From the NCBI GenBank assembly GCA_028689015.1, contig JAQTXC010000003.1, forward strand, positions 37,694-101,693: DNA of 64,000 bases, given 5' to 3'. Positions 33,384 to 43,306 of the stretch are shown here, piece after piece. Source of the DNA: Dechloromonas sp. (GTDB taxonomy: Bacteria > Pseudomonadota > Gammaproteobacteria > Burkholderiales > Rhodocyclaceae). A program made the translations under genes and the position numbers. The notes below the pieces were generated by a model. It saw only the letters and a program-made list of their open reading frames with translations, had not been told where the DNA came from and did no database searches. The first letter of the stretch is position 1. The number at the start of each line of letters is the position of its first letter.

Positions 33384-35431
33384 TCGTCGTCTTCGTGCAA
33401 CTGGAAGCGGCTGGCCAGTTGTTGCTGGACCTGCGGCGGCACTGCCGCATATTGGGCAAACTCGATCCGGTAACTGCCCTGGCCACCAGTCAGCGACTTG
33501 AGGCGCGATTGGTAATCGTTGAGTTCTGCCAGCGGCACCTCGCCACTGATCAAGGCCATCCCAAAGCCACGGCCATCGGTCCCGGTAATGTGGCCACGTC
33601 GCCCGGCCAGATCACCGCTCAAATCGCCAATCGCCGCTTCTGGCACAAGGATTTCGATGCGCACGATCGGCTCAAGCACAATCGGCCTGGCCGTGCGAAT
33701 GGCCTCGACCACCGCCTTGCGCGCAGCCACGGTAAACGCCACTTCCTTGCCGTCGACCGCATGCGTCTTGCCGTCGAAAACCGTCACTTTCAGGTCGTCG
33801 ACCGCGTAACCGGCGATCACACCGGCATCCAAGGCCTGACGGACACCTTTCTCGACCGCCGCCATGAACACGCCGGGAATGACCCCGCCCTTGACCGCAT
33901 CAACAAATTCAAAGCCTTCACCGCGCCCTTTCGGTTCGATCCGCAAGTGCACCTCACCAAACTGCCCAGCCCCCCCCGACTGCTTCTTGTGGCGATACAT
34001 CGCCTCTGCCGGGCCGGTGATTGTTTCGCGATAGGGAATGCGCGGCGGCTGGGTATCGACCTCCAGTTTGTACTGGCTTGCCATCCGGGCCAGCTTGGCC
34101 TTCAGATGCATTTCGCCCAGGCCGCGAATCACCGTTTCGTTGCTACTCGGGTGACGCTCGACCACGAAGGTCGGGTCCTCCATGGCCAGCTTGGCCAGCA
34201 CGTCAAACAGACGCTGCTCATCACCCTTTTTCTTCGTCTCAACCGCCAGACCGGCCATCGGCACAGGAAATGCCAGCGGCGTCAGATGAATATGGTCCTC
34301 ATCATGCGAATCGTGCAGCACGCTGTCAAAGACGATCTCGTCCACCTTGGCAATGGCGCCCAAATCACCCGGTAGCAGTTGCTCGACCTCAAGGGTGTCC
34401 TTGCCTTGCAACTGGTAGAGATGCGCCACCTTGAACGGCCGCTTGCCATCACCAACGAAGAGTTGCATGTCTTTCTTGAGCGTTCCCTGATGTACGCGGA
34501 AGACGCTGATCTTGCCTAGATAGGGGTCGGCCACCACCTTGAACACATGAGCCAGGACATGCTGATCAGGATCCGGTACGGCCTGAAAAACGACCGCCTC
34601 ATCGCCCGGCGCCCCTTTGTAGAAAGGTGGCGGGTTGCCCTCGGCCGGATTGGGAGCCAGGGAGGCCAGCACCTGTAGCAATTGCTGAATGCCGGCTCCG
34701 GTTTTGGCCGAGGTAAACAGGATGGGGATCAGATGTCCGGCCCGTAAAGCTTTTTCGAATGGCGCATGCAGATCGGCCACAGCGGGGTCAGCGCCATCCT
34801 CAAGGTATTGCGCCAGCAGATTTTCGTCTTCCTCGATGATCTGATCGATCAACGCCCGGTGGGCCGCCGCCACCGAGGCAAAATCCGCATCGCCGGCGGC
34901 TTGCGCCAGCACCTCGACGACCTCGGCGCCCCCGTGCGTCGGCAGATCAAGCAACAAGCATTGCGGTCCAAAGCGGGCCCGAATATCGGCCACCAGGGCC
35001 GGCAGGTCGACATGATCCGCATCGATCCGATTAATGACGATCATCCGGCACAACTGCCGCTCACCCGCCTGCCGCATCAAGCGCTCGGTCATCAACTCGA
35101 CCCCGGCCTGGGCATCAATGACCACCAGCGCCGTATCCACAGCCGCCAGCGCCGCCAGCGCCTGGCCGGCAAAATCCGGCGTTCCCGGGGTGTCGACCGC
35201 GTGAATGCGGACGCCATCATGCTCGAAACTGACCAGCGCCGACTGCAGCGAATGGCCCGCCTCCTTTTCCTGCGGGTCGAAATCGCACACGGTATTGCCA
35301 CGGTCGACACTGCCCTGCTGCGGAATTTTCCCCACCGCCTGCAACAAAGCCTCGATCAGTGTGGTTTTTCCGGCCCCGGCATGACCGACCAGAGCCACGG
35401 CACGACGATTTTCCACCGAATGACTGGACAT
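33380..35431 (-). CDS. Elongation factor G-like GTPase (FusA paralogue)
   Basis: 683 residues with the EF-G domain order: G domain, domain II, domains III-V (IPYRETITGPAEAMYRHKKQSGG in domain IV region). G1 is GHAGAGKT and G4 is NRID. The G3 motif reads DTPGTPDF, with Thr where canonical translational GTPases keep the catalytic His. This places it among EF-G-like paralogues of unsettled function and not the housekeeping translocase. Ribosome site GGAGAAACGT precedes ATG 35431. Co-transcribed with the DEAD-box helicase, which hints at a ribosome- or RNA-related role. Confidence 0.9.
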   Translation of the reverse strand: MSSHSVENRRAVALVGHAGAGKTTLIEALLQAVGKIPQQGSVDRGNTVCDFDPQEKEAGHSLQSALVSFEHDGVRIHAVDTPGTPDFAGQALAALAAVDTALVVIDAQAGVELMTERLMRQAGERQLCRMIVINRIDADHVDLPALVADIRARFGPQCLLLDLPTHGGAEVVEVLAQAAGDADFASVAAAHRALIDQIIEEDENLLAQYLEDGADPAVADLHAPFEKALRAGHLIPILFTSAKTGAGIQQLLQVLASLAPNPAEGNPPPFYKGAPGDEAVVFQAVPDPDQHVLAHVFKVVADPYLGKISVFRVHQGTLKKDMQLFVGDGKRPFKVAHLYQLQGKDTLEVEQLLPGDLGAIAKVDEIVFDSVLHDSHDEDHIHLTPLAFPVPMAGLAVETKKKGDEQRLFDVLAKLAMEDPTFVVERHPSSNETVIRGLGEMHLKAKLARMASQYKLEVDTQPPRIPYRETITGPAEAMYRHKKQSGGAGQFGEVHLRIEPKGRGEGFEFVDAVKGGVIPGVFMAAVEKGVRQALDAGVIAGYAVDDLKVTVFDGKTHAVDGKEVAFTVAARKAVVEAIRTARPIVLEPIVRIEILVPEAAIGDLSGDLAGRRGHITGTDGRGFGMALISGEVPLAELNDYQSRLKSLTGGQGSYRIEFAQYAAVPPQVQQQLASRFQLHEDDE

Positions 35432-35461
35432 ACGTTTCTCCCCGACTATTTTGTTAAACGA

Positions 35462-35785
35462 CTAGCGCAACTCGGCTGCTCGTTTGGCCTCTTCGAGCAA
35501 TTGCTGCGCGAAATACGGGCCATAGTGATAAATCAAGGCACTGGCCAGGCCAATCAAAACGCTGGCCAGCAATAGTTGCCAGAGCGAGCGCCGAAAAATT
35601 CCCCCTTGTTGCCAGGCAAACCAACACGGCCCGACGACCGGCAACAGCACCGTTGGCAACCAGATCCGCCAGCCAAAACTCAACGCCGCCGGCAGGGTGC
35701 CGATATAGCCAATCAGCAGCAACAAGCCGCCCCCGGCCAGCATCAAGGTGGTGCTGACCGCAAATGCAAAAAACCATCCATCCAT
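35462..35785 (-). CDS. Small integral membrane protein of unknown function
   Basis: 107 residues with about three hydrophobic segments (FAFAVSTTLMLAGGGLLLLIG; IWLPTVLLPVVGPCWFAW; LLLASVLIGLASALIYH) and a charged C-terminal tail EEAKRAAELR. I do not recognise a family. I prefer ATG 35785 to the longer frame starting at 35833. It lies 30 bases upstream of the EF-G-like gene on the same strand and downstream of pilY1. Confidence 0.7.
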   Translation of the reverse strand: MDGWFFAFAVSTTLMLAGGGLLLLIGYIGTLPAALSFGWRIWLPTVLLPVVGPCWFAWQQGGIFRRSLWQLLLASVLIGLASALIYHYGPYFAQQLLEEAKRAAELR

Positions 35786-35868
35786 TATTTCTTCACCTTC
35801 TTGGGATAAAACACGACGGCCTGCCTGTCGCACACCGGCAGACCTTCGTATTCTCGCGCATCAGCCGT

Positions 35869-38800
35869 CTAGTCGCGAACAATTTCCCGCCAACTGACCC
35901 GCCGCGAACCGAAAGGTGGCGTCGTTTGCTGGCCGCTACTGGTCGTCGTCAAACTACCATCTGAGCCCGTAACCAGAATCTTGATGGTGCCGCTCGGCAG
36001 TTTGATCCGCCGGATACCGACCACCAGACTATTGCCCAGGGCGACGATGCTGCCTTGTTTGATTTTTGGATAATCATCGGCAACGGTACACGTGGACACG
36101 GGCAACTGGTAAAGCTTGCTACGCCCACTGGCCAAGCAGATACCACTTTCCGGGATGTTGGAAGCAAACGTCAGGATATTGCCTTCCAGAGCCGGATCGA
36201 CCAGGGAAATCCGTTCCGCCCCCCCGGCCGTCGGAATATCTGGCAAATCGAGATACCAGCCCCGTGTGCTGCCAGAATCGGACGTCCCGGCAACCGTGCC
36301 AGACGAACTCGCCAGTTGCTGCAGGCTGGTCTTGGGGCTACTCACCCCACCAAGATTCTCGTAATCATCGACCAGCCCGTAAAAAGTTTGCTGTGTCTTG
36401 TCGGTCATGTCAGACGCTTCAAGAAACTTGCCGCTGCCGATATAAATAGACGTCTTGCCATTACATACGGTCAATTCCGGCTCGGTTGTAAATGCCTGCC
36501 CACTCGCAGTCATGATTTTCAGGACCGTACCGGTATTAGGGTCAATCCGCCAGAGATTTCCCTCCAGGTCACCGCCATAAACCCGGGTCACCGTATGATC
36601 CTCACCGCCTTTGATCACTTGCGGCGAGAATCTGGAAAATCCGGTCGCGGTCGTGCTGATGCTGACATTACGAATCAAGGTGCCGGTGTACGCATCCAGC
36701 ATGAGCAGGTTGCTGCCGCCATTGGCCGGGTTGATCCCGGAGGAGAGGATGACCGACCAACTCAGACCGCCCACCGCATTTTTGACCTTGCCGATCCAGG
36801 GTCGCCCCAAGGCATAACCAACGTAGCCCCCAAGGCTGCTATCGGCGCTGGTCAATTCCCAGAGCAATGTCGGCGAGGCGGGCGTGGTGATATCCAGAGC
36901 GAAATAGCCGGACAACGGGCTGGCATTTTCCGGATCATTGCCTGGCGCGACGCCAGCACCCAGCGCGCCAACCAGGATCGTTTTCCAGACAGCCGCCGTC
37001 GTGTCACAGGCACTGATACAGACGTCCTCGACGGTCACGGCGCCATCGACAAAGAAGCGGTGATTCTTGACATAGGTCGTATCCGCCAGCCGCCACATTT
37101 CGCTCAAAACGGGGGTCGGCACATAGGCCCACAATTCAGCGCCGGTCGTCGCATTGAAAGCATGCAACATACCGTCATTTCCACCCGCATAAACCACCGG
37201 CGTACGGGCACAAGCCGTACCCGTCAACAAACTGGCCGAAAAGGTGTTGTAGCCAAGATCTGTGAATTTTCCACTCGCCTTGCAAACATATTTTGGTGCA
37301 GAGCCGACGAAATCGCCCAGAACCGACTCTCGCTCGCGAAACAGGCGATATTCGTTGCTGTCCCGCGTATCGAACCCAGTCTGCCCACGCAGAAAATTAA
37401 TGATTTTTTCAGCATTGGCCTGTGACTTGTAGTCATCCGACCACGTGGTGTACTGATTGAGTTTCGTAGCGTCGAACTTGCTCGTATGAGCAGATAGATT
37501 GCTCGAGGTGAAATTGGTCAGCGTGCCGCCGCTGTTGAAATAAATTTTCCGGCTATCGCTGGTCGCCCCCACCATGCTGGTCATGCTGCCCGTGCAGGCG
37601 GTGAGATTACGTGCCGGGTCGGCCGGAATGCTTTCAGCACACCAATAAGCCTGGGTACTGACATTACCGGTCAGCACGTCAATCGTCCGCGCCTCGAGAT
37701 TGCCAGTCCACTTACCGGTGGTGTAGGTCGCCACGTACATATAATTATCGCCATTGACCGGCTCGGCAGTACTGGTCGCGGCAGCTGAACCCGCACCATA
37801 TTGGGCGGAAATACTGGCCAATGCATCTTTCAAACTGGAGACCAGAACCGCTGGATCCTGGGCAGAAAAATACTGCCCACGACCGTTGACCGCAGCATGC
37901 CAAAGGTCGTCAATCGCTGCGGGCGAATCATTGCTTGGCGCCGGCCAGTTGGCCGAACCATTCTTGATATCGAAGTAATCACCACTGGTTGCCGTCTTGT
38001 AATCGCGCCGATAACGCAAATTGCCATCGATACCCAAACCAAGGGTGAAGGTGCTCATGTGCTGACTACTGTTTTTATCCTCGGCCGAAACCGGCACATT
38101 GTTGTCGCAGACATCGGCCCCGGTCAGCGGCGAAGTACAGTTACTCAAAGTACCGTCACGCAAATCGGTGTTGTAGTAATACATGGCCACATCCGATAGC
38201 GATGGCACGGTACCGGCTGAGGACCCTTGGTAATAGGGACGCGGCGTGCTGCCGCCATCCTGATCACCAAGGATATTGCCATCCACGTCGGTGACCCCAC
38301 TTCCGCTCGAGTTGCCGTTCCAGTAACCATCGGTCGTCAGCAAAGCGAAATTTTGTTGGCAGGAATACTGAACGGGATCGTCCACGCTTTCCCTGCCGGC
38401 AAAAACACGCCCGGCAAATGACAAAGCACCGCGCAAAGGTGTTCCGCCACTCGGACTAGCCGCCATCAGTTTGCTATACCAGGTTGTCCGCTGCCCCGAA
38501 TCGAAAGGCCGAACCGAAACGTAGGTCCCACTCGTGGATAACTTGTTGATCTGGGTATAACCGACCCGGAAACTACTATCAATATCCTTGAAGGCCTGAG
38601 AAGCGGACGACTTCATCATCAGAATTCGCGTCCGATAATAAGCATACCAATTCGCGAAATTGGTCATTTCCTCTGCGTAAGAACAACCATCGCTATAGGT
38701 CGTGCAATCCGTTCTCGCCGTGGGCTTGCCCCCAGCGACCTGATATTTGGCGGTGCTGGAAACAATATTCACCCGACTGAACAGCGACTGCCCTTCCATC

Positions 38801-39864
38801 CCTGAGATATCAAGCGTTTTATTACTGATTGTTGCGCTGCTCCCAGCACCCAAGACCAGTTTGCTGGCGTCATTGGCCCACACGCCCGGTTCTTTGGCAG
38901 TCAAGGTCACGACGCAGCTTGAATTGGTCAGGGTAAACTTGTTGACCGTGGTGGTGATCTGATTATCGACAATGGTCTGCGCCATGGCCCGGCAATTAGT
39001 GCTGTTGTTACCCACATCGTTTTGCGTCAATGTCAGGTTTTTCAGCAGTTCAACCCCATCGAACTTCAATGAAGTCACCGTCTTACTTCCCGAGCGCCAT
39101 CCGTCAACCGTAAAGCTCAAGACCGCTGCCACGCCCGTCTCTACTTGATTGAAACTGGGGTATCTATAGGGATATATTTTTTGGGCTTGGCAGGTCGTCA
39201 ATGCGGAGTTGCTGCACCAAAGGTAGGGAATTTCAACGGTGTAAGCCCCCCCTTTAGTCAAACTACAATTCGTCCCCGTATCATTAGTGCAGTAATACGG
39301 TTTCAAGTTGAAGTAATACGCTGCGGCACTGTTGCTAGTGCTCGACGAGATGTAGTTCGCATCCGGGTAGCGGTAGGTCGTATTTGTCTTGCAATCGCTG
39401 CCGTCGCACCATGAGCGTTCAGGATACTGACTCACCAGATTGCTGGTGCTACTCGACGACTTGTAGCCATCATCCGGCACTTTTGTCCAGGCCGTGCTGT
39501 TCCCCGAAGTCATGTCGGGATAACTGCTGCCATCTGCCTTGACCCCCGGCGTGTAGCGAATTTTTGGGTCGTAGTACTGCTTGTTAAACCCGCTGCTGAA
39601 ATAAGGCGGCATCCCGGCAGCACAACTGCTCAAACTGGTCGTCGATGTATTTTTACGGCAATAACTGTCATTCACATAATCTGGCGTGTAATCCCAGGCC
39701 ATGGACCCGGAGTCATCGAGAATGAACAGCAGATTGGGCGGCACTGGCTGAGTCGAGGCTTTGGCCAGCGGGATCTGCGACATTTTGACCGTGGCAGCAT
39801 GCCCGCCAGGAATAGCCAAGGCGGAACAGATCGCCATTGCAACAAACTTCCAGCCTCGGTTCAT
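35869..39864 (-). CDS. pilY1: Type IV pilus tip adhesin/biogenesis factor PilY1
   Basis: 1331 residues. Signal peptide (MNRGWKFVAMAICSALAIPGGHA), then a von Willebrand A-like region opening with LLFILDDSGSM, whose DxSxS metal site is complete. A large middle part and a C-terminal quinoprotein-like propeller typical of PilY1 follow (VVYAGGNDGMLHAFNATTGAELWAYVP). It promotes pilus assembly and adhesion and can signal surface contact. ATG 39864 has AGGAGA upstream. It is the last gene of the minor pilin operon. The gene is relatively AT-rich and Ser/Thr-rich against its neighbours, as is common for exposed adhesins. Confidence 0.95.
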   Translation of the reverse strand: MNRGWKFVAMAICSALAIPGGHAATVKMSQIPLAKASTQPVPPNLLFILDDSGSMAWDYTPDYVNDSYCRKNTSTTSLSSCAAGMPPYFSSGFNKQYYDPKIRYTPGVKADGSSYPDMTSGNSTAWTKVPDDGYKSSSSTSNLVSQYPERSWCDGSDCKTNTTYRYPDANYISSSTSNSAAAYYFNLKPYYCTNDTGTNCSLTKGGAYTVEIPYLWCSNSALTTCQAQKIYPYRYPSFNQVETGVAAVLSFTVDGWRSGSKTVTSLKFDGVELLKNLTLTQNDVGNNSTNCRAMAQTIVDNQITTTVNKFTLTNSSCVVTLTAKEPGVWANDASKLVLGAGSSATISNKTLDISGMEGQSLFSRVNIVSSTAKYQVAGGKPTARTDCTTYSDGCSYAEEMTNFANWYAYYRTRILMMKSSASQAFKDIDSSFRVGYTQINKLSTSGTYVSVRPFDSGQRTTWYSKLMAASPSGGTPLRGALSFAGRVFAGRESVDDPVQYSCQQNFALLTTDGYWNGNSSGSGVTDVDGNILGDQDGGSTPRPYYQGSSAGTVPSLSDVAMYYYNTDLRDGTLSNCTSPLTGADVCDNNVPVSAEDKNSSQHMSTFTLGLGIDGNLRYRRDYKTATSGDYFDIKNGSANWPAPSNDSPAAIDDLWHAAVNGRGQYFSAQDPAVLVSSLKDALASISAQYGAGSAAATSTAEPVNGDNYMYVATYTTGKWTGNLEARTIDVLTGNVSTQAYWCAESIPADPARNLTACTGSMTSMVGATSDSRKIYFNSGGTLTNFTSSNLSAHTSKFDATKLNQYTTWSDDYKSQANAEKIINFLRGQTGFDTRDSNEYRLFRERESVLGDFVGSAPKYVCKASGKFTDLGYNTFSASLLTGTACARTPVVYAGGNDGMLHAFNATTGAELWAYVPTPVLSEMWRLADTTYVKNHRFFVDGAVTVEDVCISACDTTAAVWKTILVGALGAGVAPGNDPENASPLSGYFALDITTPASPTLLWELTSADSSLGGYVGYALGRPWIGKVKNAVGGLSWSVILSSGINPANGGSNLLMLDAYTGTLIRNVSISTTATGFSRFSPQVIKGGEDHTVTRVYGGDLEGNLWRIDPNTGTVLKIMTASGQAFTTEPELTVCNGKTSIYIGSGKFLEASDMTDKTQQTFYGLVDDYENLGGVSSPKTSLQQLASSSGTVAGTSDSGSTRGWYLDLPDIPTAGGAERISLVDPALEGNILTFASNIPESGICLASGRSKLYQLPVSTCTVADDYPKIKQGSIVALGNSLVVGIRRIKLPSGTIKILVTGSDGSLTTTSSGQQTTPPFGSRRVSWREIVRD

Positions 39865-39887
39865 GATGTCTCTCCTGTACCGCATGA

Positions 39888-40430
39888 TTAATAACTGATG
39901 ACTTGGACAATCGACTCGGCGCGGCGCGGTCCCAGCGAGCGGATCGTGATGCGATATAACGGCGCCAAGCCCCCTGTGGCCAGTTGCTCGCCGGGCTTGA
40001 CCGAACCCTGGTTGATTGTGCTGCCGCTATCCGGGCAGCTACCCAGGGTGGGCGGGCCAATTTCATTACACAATCGATGGATCACCATCCAGAGCTCATA
40101 ACCATTCTGGTCAGCCAATTTAAGCGCAGCATTCGCCCAGTCGAGCGTCAGGATGTCGTCGTTAACCAAGCCAAATGAGCGTGTGGCGTAGTACCCCTCC
40201 GCCGCTCGGTGCCCCTCCAGATTGCCTGCGGTCGACAACCAGTTGATGCCAAATTCCACACCCACATCCGCAACCGCCACACCTTGTTGCCGAAAGCCGA
40301 TGTTGCCGGCTACGCCGGTCGCAGAATCGACACTGCGATACATTGCCAGCACGCCTAGCATCATCACCACCAGGGCGATGAGGGCGACAAACAATACAGC
40401 GCCGCATTGTTTTTTGGAGAAATCGTTCAT
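39888..40430 (-). CDS. pilX: Type IV pilus minor pilin PilX
   Basis: 180 residues. Begins with the PilX-type leader and membrane helix KKQCGAVLFVALIALVVMMLGVLAMYRS, followed by a soluble domain ending in ITIRSLGPRRAESIVQVISY. PilX joins PilV, PilW, FimT and PilE in the tip complex that primes pilus assembly. ATG 40430 overlaps the pilW stop by 4 bases; pilY1 follows after a 23-base gap. Confidence 0.92.
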   Translation of the reverse strand: MNDFSKKQCGAVLFVALIALVVMMLGVLAMYRSVDSATGVAGNIGFRQQGVAVADVGVEFGINWLSTAGNLEGHRAAEGYYATRSFGLVNDDILTLDWANAALKLADQNGYELWMVIHRLCNEIGPPTLGSCPDSGSTINQGSVKPGEQLATGGLAPLYRITIRSLGPRRAESIVQVISY

Positions 40431-41608
40431 GACGACATCCCCCAGACAATGTTTTTAAGGGGAATGACCACTTCCGTCGTGTTGTAGCGGTAGCTTTCCC
40501 AGTTGGCGACCGTGCCATCGAGTGAAATGGCTGTTTGCCCTCCCCACTGGGGTGCTACGGTTGTCGTTCCTGCGCCCGCGAGCTGTTGCGAACGGGCCAC
40601 CAAGGCAATTCTGATCACCCTGAGGTTTTGCCAGTCTGTGACACTGGGCACGCAGTTCGCGGCATTACAAACGCCTGTTCGCCAGGTATCCACTGCCGCA
40701 TTTTGTCCGCCGCTGGCAATCCCGAACTCGGCGCGCATCGACACCACGCCTTCGCTAACCGGCACCCAAACCTGATTATTCGCCAGATTGGCTGCACTGC
40801 TGCAATCACTGGCCTGGTGGTCACAGCGGGTCAGACGCCCCGAACGGATTGCATAATAGATTTGCGCCAGACCATCACGACGCCCCAGGTTGAACAAGCG
40901 GCCGGCGCTATAAGCAACCGTATTGACGCCCAAGCCCCCCGCTTTGTTCCGGGTAGGCGCAACAGCCGTGCATGCCTGATGCCGACTGGCATATTGGGCC
41001 TGCCCATACATCAATTGGGTCACGGTCCCGGCACCTGAACAATTAACCGCCCCGGGGCCGTCGGTAATTTCATAGATACTGCACGCCGTCCCCGCCACTG
41101 TCGGTACGGCCAAGACCAGGTCCCCAGCACTAAATCCACCCGAATTATTAACAGTGATTCCAGTCCCGTTATCCGTACCAATTTGCACACCATCGCCAGA
41201 TACACCAATGGCACTGTTGCCGAACAACACGCCGATGACATCCGTATTCGCATCACCCGCCGGGATCCCCGGCGGATTGATCGCGACCGGTGCAAAAGGC
41301 ACCGCATTGACCGCCATCAGCAGATCAACCGGCGCACGCTGGCTGTTATAGGCAACGACCGAGCCGCCCAAACAGAAATTGATCAAATTGGTGTCATTGC
41401 CAAAAACCGCATAACCCGCCATCCGCAAGTCACGCTCAACGATGTAGGTGGCAAATGCGCCATTGGACTGCGCATCGACACCCGATGTTGTCCCCCGCCG
41501 TTGCCCGTCGAAGAACATCATCGACTGCGTAATCGCCAGTATGGTGACCATGCCAATGACCGAGGCCACCATCAACTCGACCAGTGAGAATCCCCGCTCG
41601 CGCATCAT
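40427..41608 (-). CDS. pilW: Type IV pilus minor pilin PilW
   Basis: 393 residues. Prepilin leader RERG before FSLVELMVASVIGMVTILAITQSMMFF, with Glu at position 5 of the mature helix. The long C-terminal domain has several cysteines (CSIYEI, ACTAV, RCDHQASDCSS, CNAANC) that probably form disulfides outside the cell. ATG 41608 or the adjacent ATG 41605; GAGGAG lies just upstream and favours the second. Overlaps pilV and pilX at both ends. Confidence 0.93.
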   Translation of the reverse strand: MMRERGFSLVELMVASVIGMVTILAITQSMMFFDGQRRGTTSGVDAQSNGAFATYIVERDLRMAGYAVFGNDTNLINFCLGGSVVAYNSQRAPVDLLMAVNAVPFAPVAINPPGIPAGDANTDVIGVLFGNSAIGVSGDGVQIGTDNGTGITVNNSGGFSAGDLVLAVPTVAGTACSIYEITDGPGAVNCSGAGTVTQLMYGQAQYASRHQACTAVAPTRNKAGGLGVNTVAYSAGRLFNLGRRDGLAQIYYAIRSGRLTRCDHQASDCSSAANLANNQVWVPVSEGVVSMRAEFGIASGGQNAAVDTWRTGVCNAANCVPSVTDWQNLRVIRIALVARSQQLAGAGTTTVAPQWGGQTAISLDGTVANWESYRYNTTEVVIPLKNIVWGMSS

Positions 41609-42039
41609 TTCTCCTCATTCCGAACGATATTGGCCACGTGCACATAACGATGCTCATCGGCCACCCCCGGGGTCTGCCATGTCAAGGTTATGGTCACCTG
41701 GGTGTTGTTAACCACAACGACTGCACTGCCGCTGGGCAAACTTTGTTGAATCCGCTCACCCCAGGGCGCGTTATTACAACCAGTCGATGAAGCATCATAG
41801 GTGCCTGCGCATTCAGCGAGTTGATTGGGTGCCAAGGCCCACAGATCGCCTACCATTTGATTGGCGACAAAGGCGGCGTCAGCCCGGGCACGCGCTTCAC
41901 CCTGCGCTTTGACCGCAGCCACCTGGAATCCCGCCAAACCCAGCAAGCCGACTGAAAAAACAAGCACCGCGATCAAGGCTTCCAGCAAGGCAGCGCCTTT
42001 CTGATTGACTGGCACGGCATGGCCTCCTGAGTTTTTCAT
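41605..42039 (-). CDS. pilV: Type IV pilus minor pilin PilV
   Basis: 144 residues. Prepilin signal QKG before AALLEALIAVLVFSVGLLGLAGFQ, the PilV pattern, and a short soluble part with WQTPG and HRYVHVANIVR near the end. I start at ATG 42039, with GAGG nine bases upstream, instead of GTG 42054. It begins 8 bases after the fimT stop and overlaps pilW by 4 bases. Confidence 0.91.
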   Translation of the reverse strand: MKNSGGHAVPVNQKGAALLEALIAVLVFSVGLLGLAGFQVAAVKAQGEARARADAAFVANQMVGDLWALAPNQLAECAGTYDASSTGCNNAPWGERIQQSLPSGSAVVVVNNTQVTITLTWQTPGVADEHRYVHVANIVRNEEK

Positions 42040-42047
42040 CGTTAGCC

Positions 42048-42710
42048 TCAGCACTTTCTGGGATCTGTCGCACTACTCACATAGGGATCACACATTCGGG
42101 CCTGCCCACCGGTATTAATATTGATACGCAGGCAGCGGAGCTGACCACCGCTCGCCACACAGCCTTGCTCGGCATGCGTGACATTGATGCTCACCGAGCC
42201 ATTGCCGGCTGCCGGATCAATCGCATTGGCAGGGCAGTTCAAAGCCGTCGCACTGATTCGCCCCAAGCCCGAGTAGCACAGCGCCGAACTATTGGCCAGA
42301 TCCAGCAGCACGCGGTCATCGACATCGAAAGCGCCTTTGGCCAGAATCACCGGAACAGCGCCGTTACAACTGGCCGGAGGCGCCGTTTGCTTATCAATTG
42401 CTGCCCCACAGGCAGCGACAGCCGAGCAGTGGCTGACAACCCAAAAGCGCCCGGCCGTGCTGAGTGAACAACTATTATCCAGACTATCCACCACCTGCAG
42501 AACCACCGTGTTGTTGCTACGCACCGCTTCACCACGTGCTGTTTGCAAGGCGGTCAGCACGCTTTCAGCCACTGTCCGGATCGACAAGCTGTTCAGATAG
42601 TTGTTGTAGGACGGTAAAGCAATGGAAGCGATGATTGCCATGATGCTCACCACCACCATGGCCTCAACCAGCGTAAACCCCCTCATCCAACGGTGGGGAT
42701 GATTCAGCAT
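42048..42710 (-). CDS. fimT: Type IV pilus minor pilin FimT/FimU (GspH-like)
   Basis: 220 residues. Leader MRG before [29 protein letters not shown], followed by the GspH-type region ([22 protein letters not shown]). Pilin of the priming tip complex. ATG 42710 has AGGGGGACGA upstream and overlaps the pilE stop by 7 bases. Confidence 0.91.
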   Translation of the reverse strand: MLNHPHRWMRGFTLVEAMVVVSIMAIIASIALPSYNNYLNSLSIRTVAESVLTALQTARGEAVRSNNTVVLQVVDSLDNSCSLSTAGRFWVVSHCSAVAACGAAIDKQTAPPASCNGAVPVILAKGAFDVDDRVLLDLANSSALCYSGLGRISATALNCPANAIDPAAGNGSVSINVTHAEQGCVASGGQLRCLRININTGGQARMCDPYVSSATDPRKC

Positions 42711-43132
42711 TCGTCCCCCTTGACCAGCCAGCAAGTTTTGGCAACAGCGCCGCCCTTGAAGACAGTCGTCCCCTTCTGATTGCCCTCGCGCAGGGTGTAA
42801 CCCCCTTCGTTGTTAATCTGGGCCGTGGCCGTCAGGGTAAAACCTTGGCCGCCATTGGTCAGGGCACAGGCCATGGCATAGTCAGCGAGCGTCGGGGCCG
42901 CGATGCGGCAGGCTCCCGCCCCATAATTGCGGTTATCAAGATAAGACTGCTCCATCCGTGCCGCCCAACTGGACAACTCTCCCAAGGCACTGGCCGCCCG
43001 CGAACGGCGGACATAATCGGTGTAGGACGGAATGGCGATACTGGTCAGAATGCCGATGATGACCACGACAACCATCAATTCGATCAGCGAAAAACCCTGC
43101 TCGCTGCCTATCCGTTTGCTTTGGCATTTCAT
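42704..43132 (-). CDS. pilE: PilE-type type IV (minor) pilin
   Basis: 142 residues. Prepilin cleavage site EQG before [31 protein letters not shown]; two C-terminal cysteines ([10 protein letters not shown]) enclose the D-region. It belongs to the PilE minor pilins encoded with fimT-pilVWX-pilY1. I use ATG 43132 with GGAG 13 bases upstream; upstream in-frame ATG 43147 lacks a ribosome site. First gene of the operon. The 174 bases back to glmU hold a weak hairpin (43288-43306) and no promoter I trust. Confidence 0.9.
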   Translation of the reverse strand: MKCQSKRIGSEQGFSLIELMVVVVIIGILTSIAIPSYTDYVRRSRAASALGELSSWAARMEQSYLDNRNYGAGACRIAAPTLADYAMACALTNGGQGFTLTATAQINNEGGYTLREGNQKGTTVFKGGAVAKTCWLVKGDEC

Positions 43133-43306
43133 GACGCGCTTCTCCATTTGACTTATGGACAAGCGTGGCCTGATCAAGCCCCAAAATCAAAGGTTCACAG
43201 ACTAACGGCGGAGGCGAGCCTACGAGCGGTCACCAAGCGCCGAAAACCACGCCAAGCGCGGACACTGGCCCAGATCAAGCAAACTGCCGCCAGGATCAGG
43301 CTGGCG

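Noticed and set aside
43270-43300. Sigma-54-like promoter upstream of pilE (TGGCGG...TTTGC on the minus strand)
   Set aside because: The GG and GC elements are separated by 9 bases instead of 10, and the -24 element is degenerate.
43288-43306. Terminator after glmU
   Set aside because: Only a 6-bp stem (CGCCAG/CTGGCG) without a proper T-tract; too weak to annotate.
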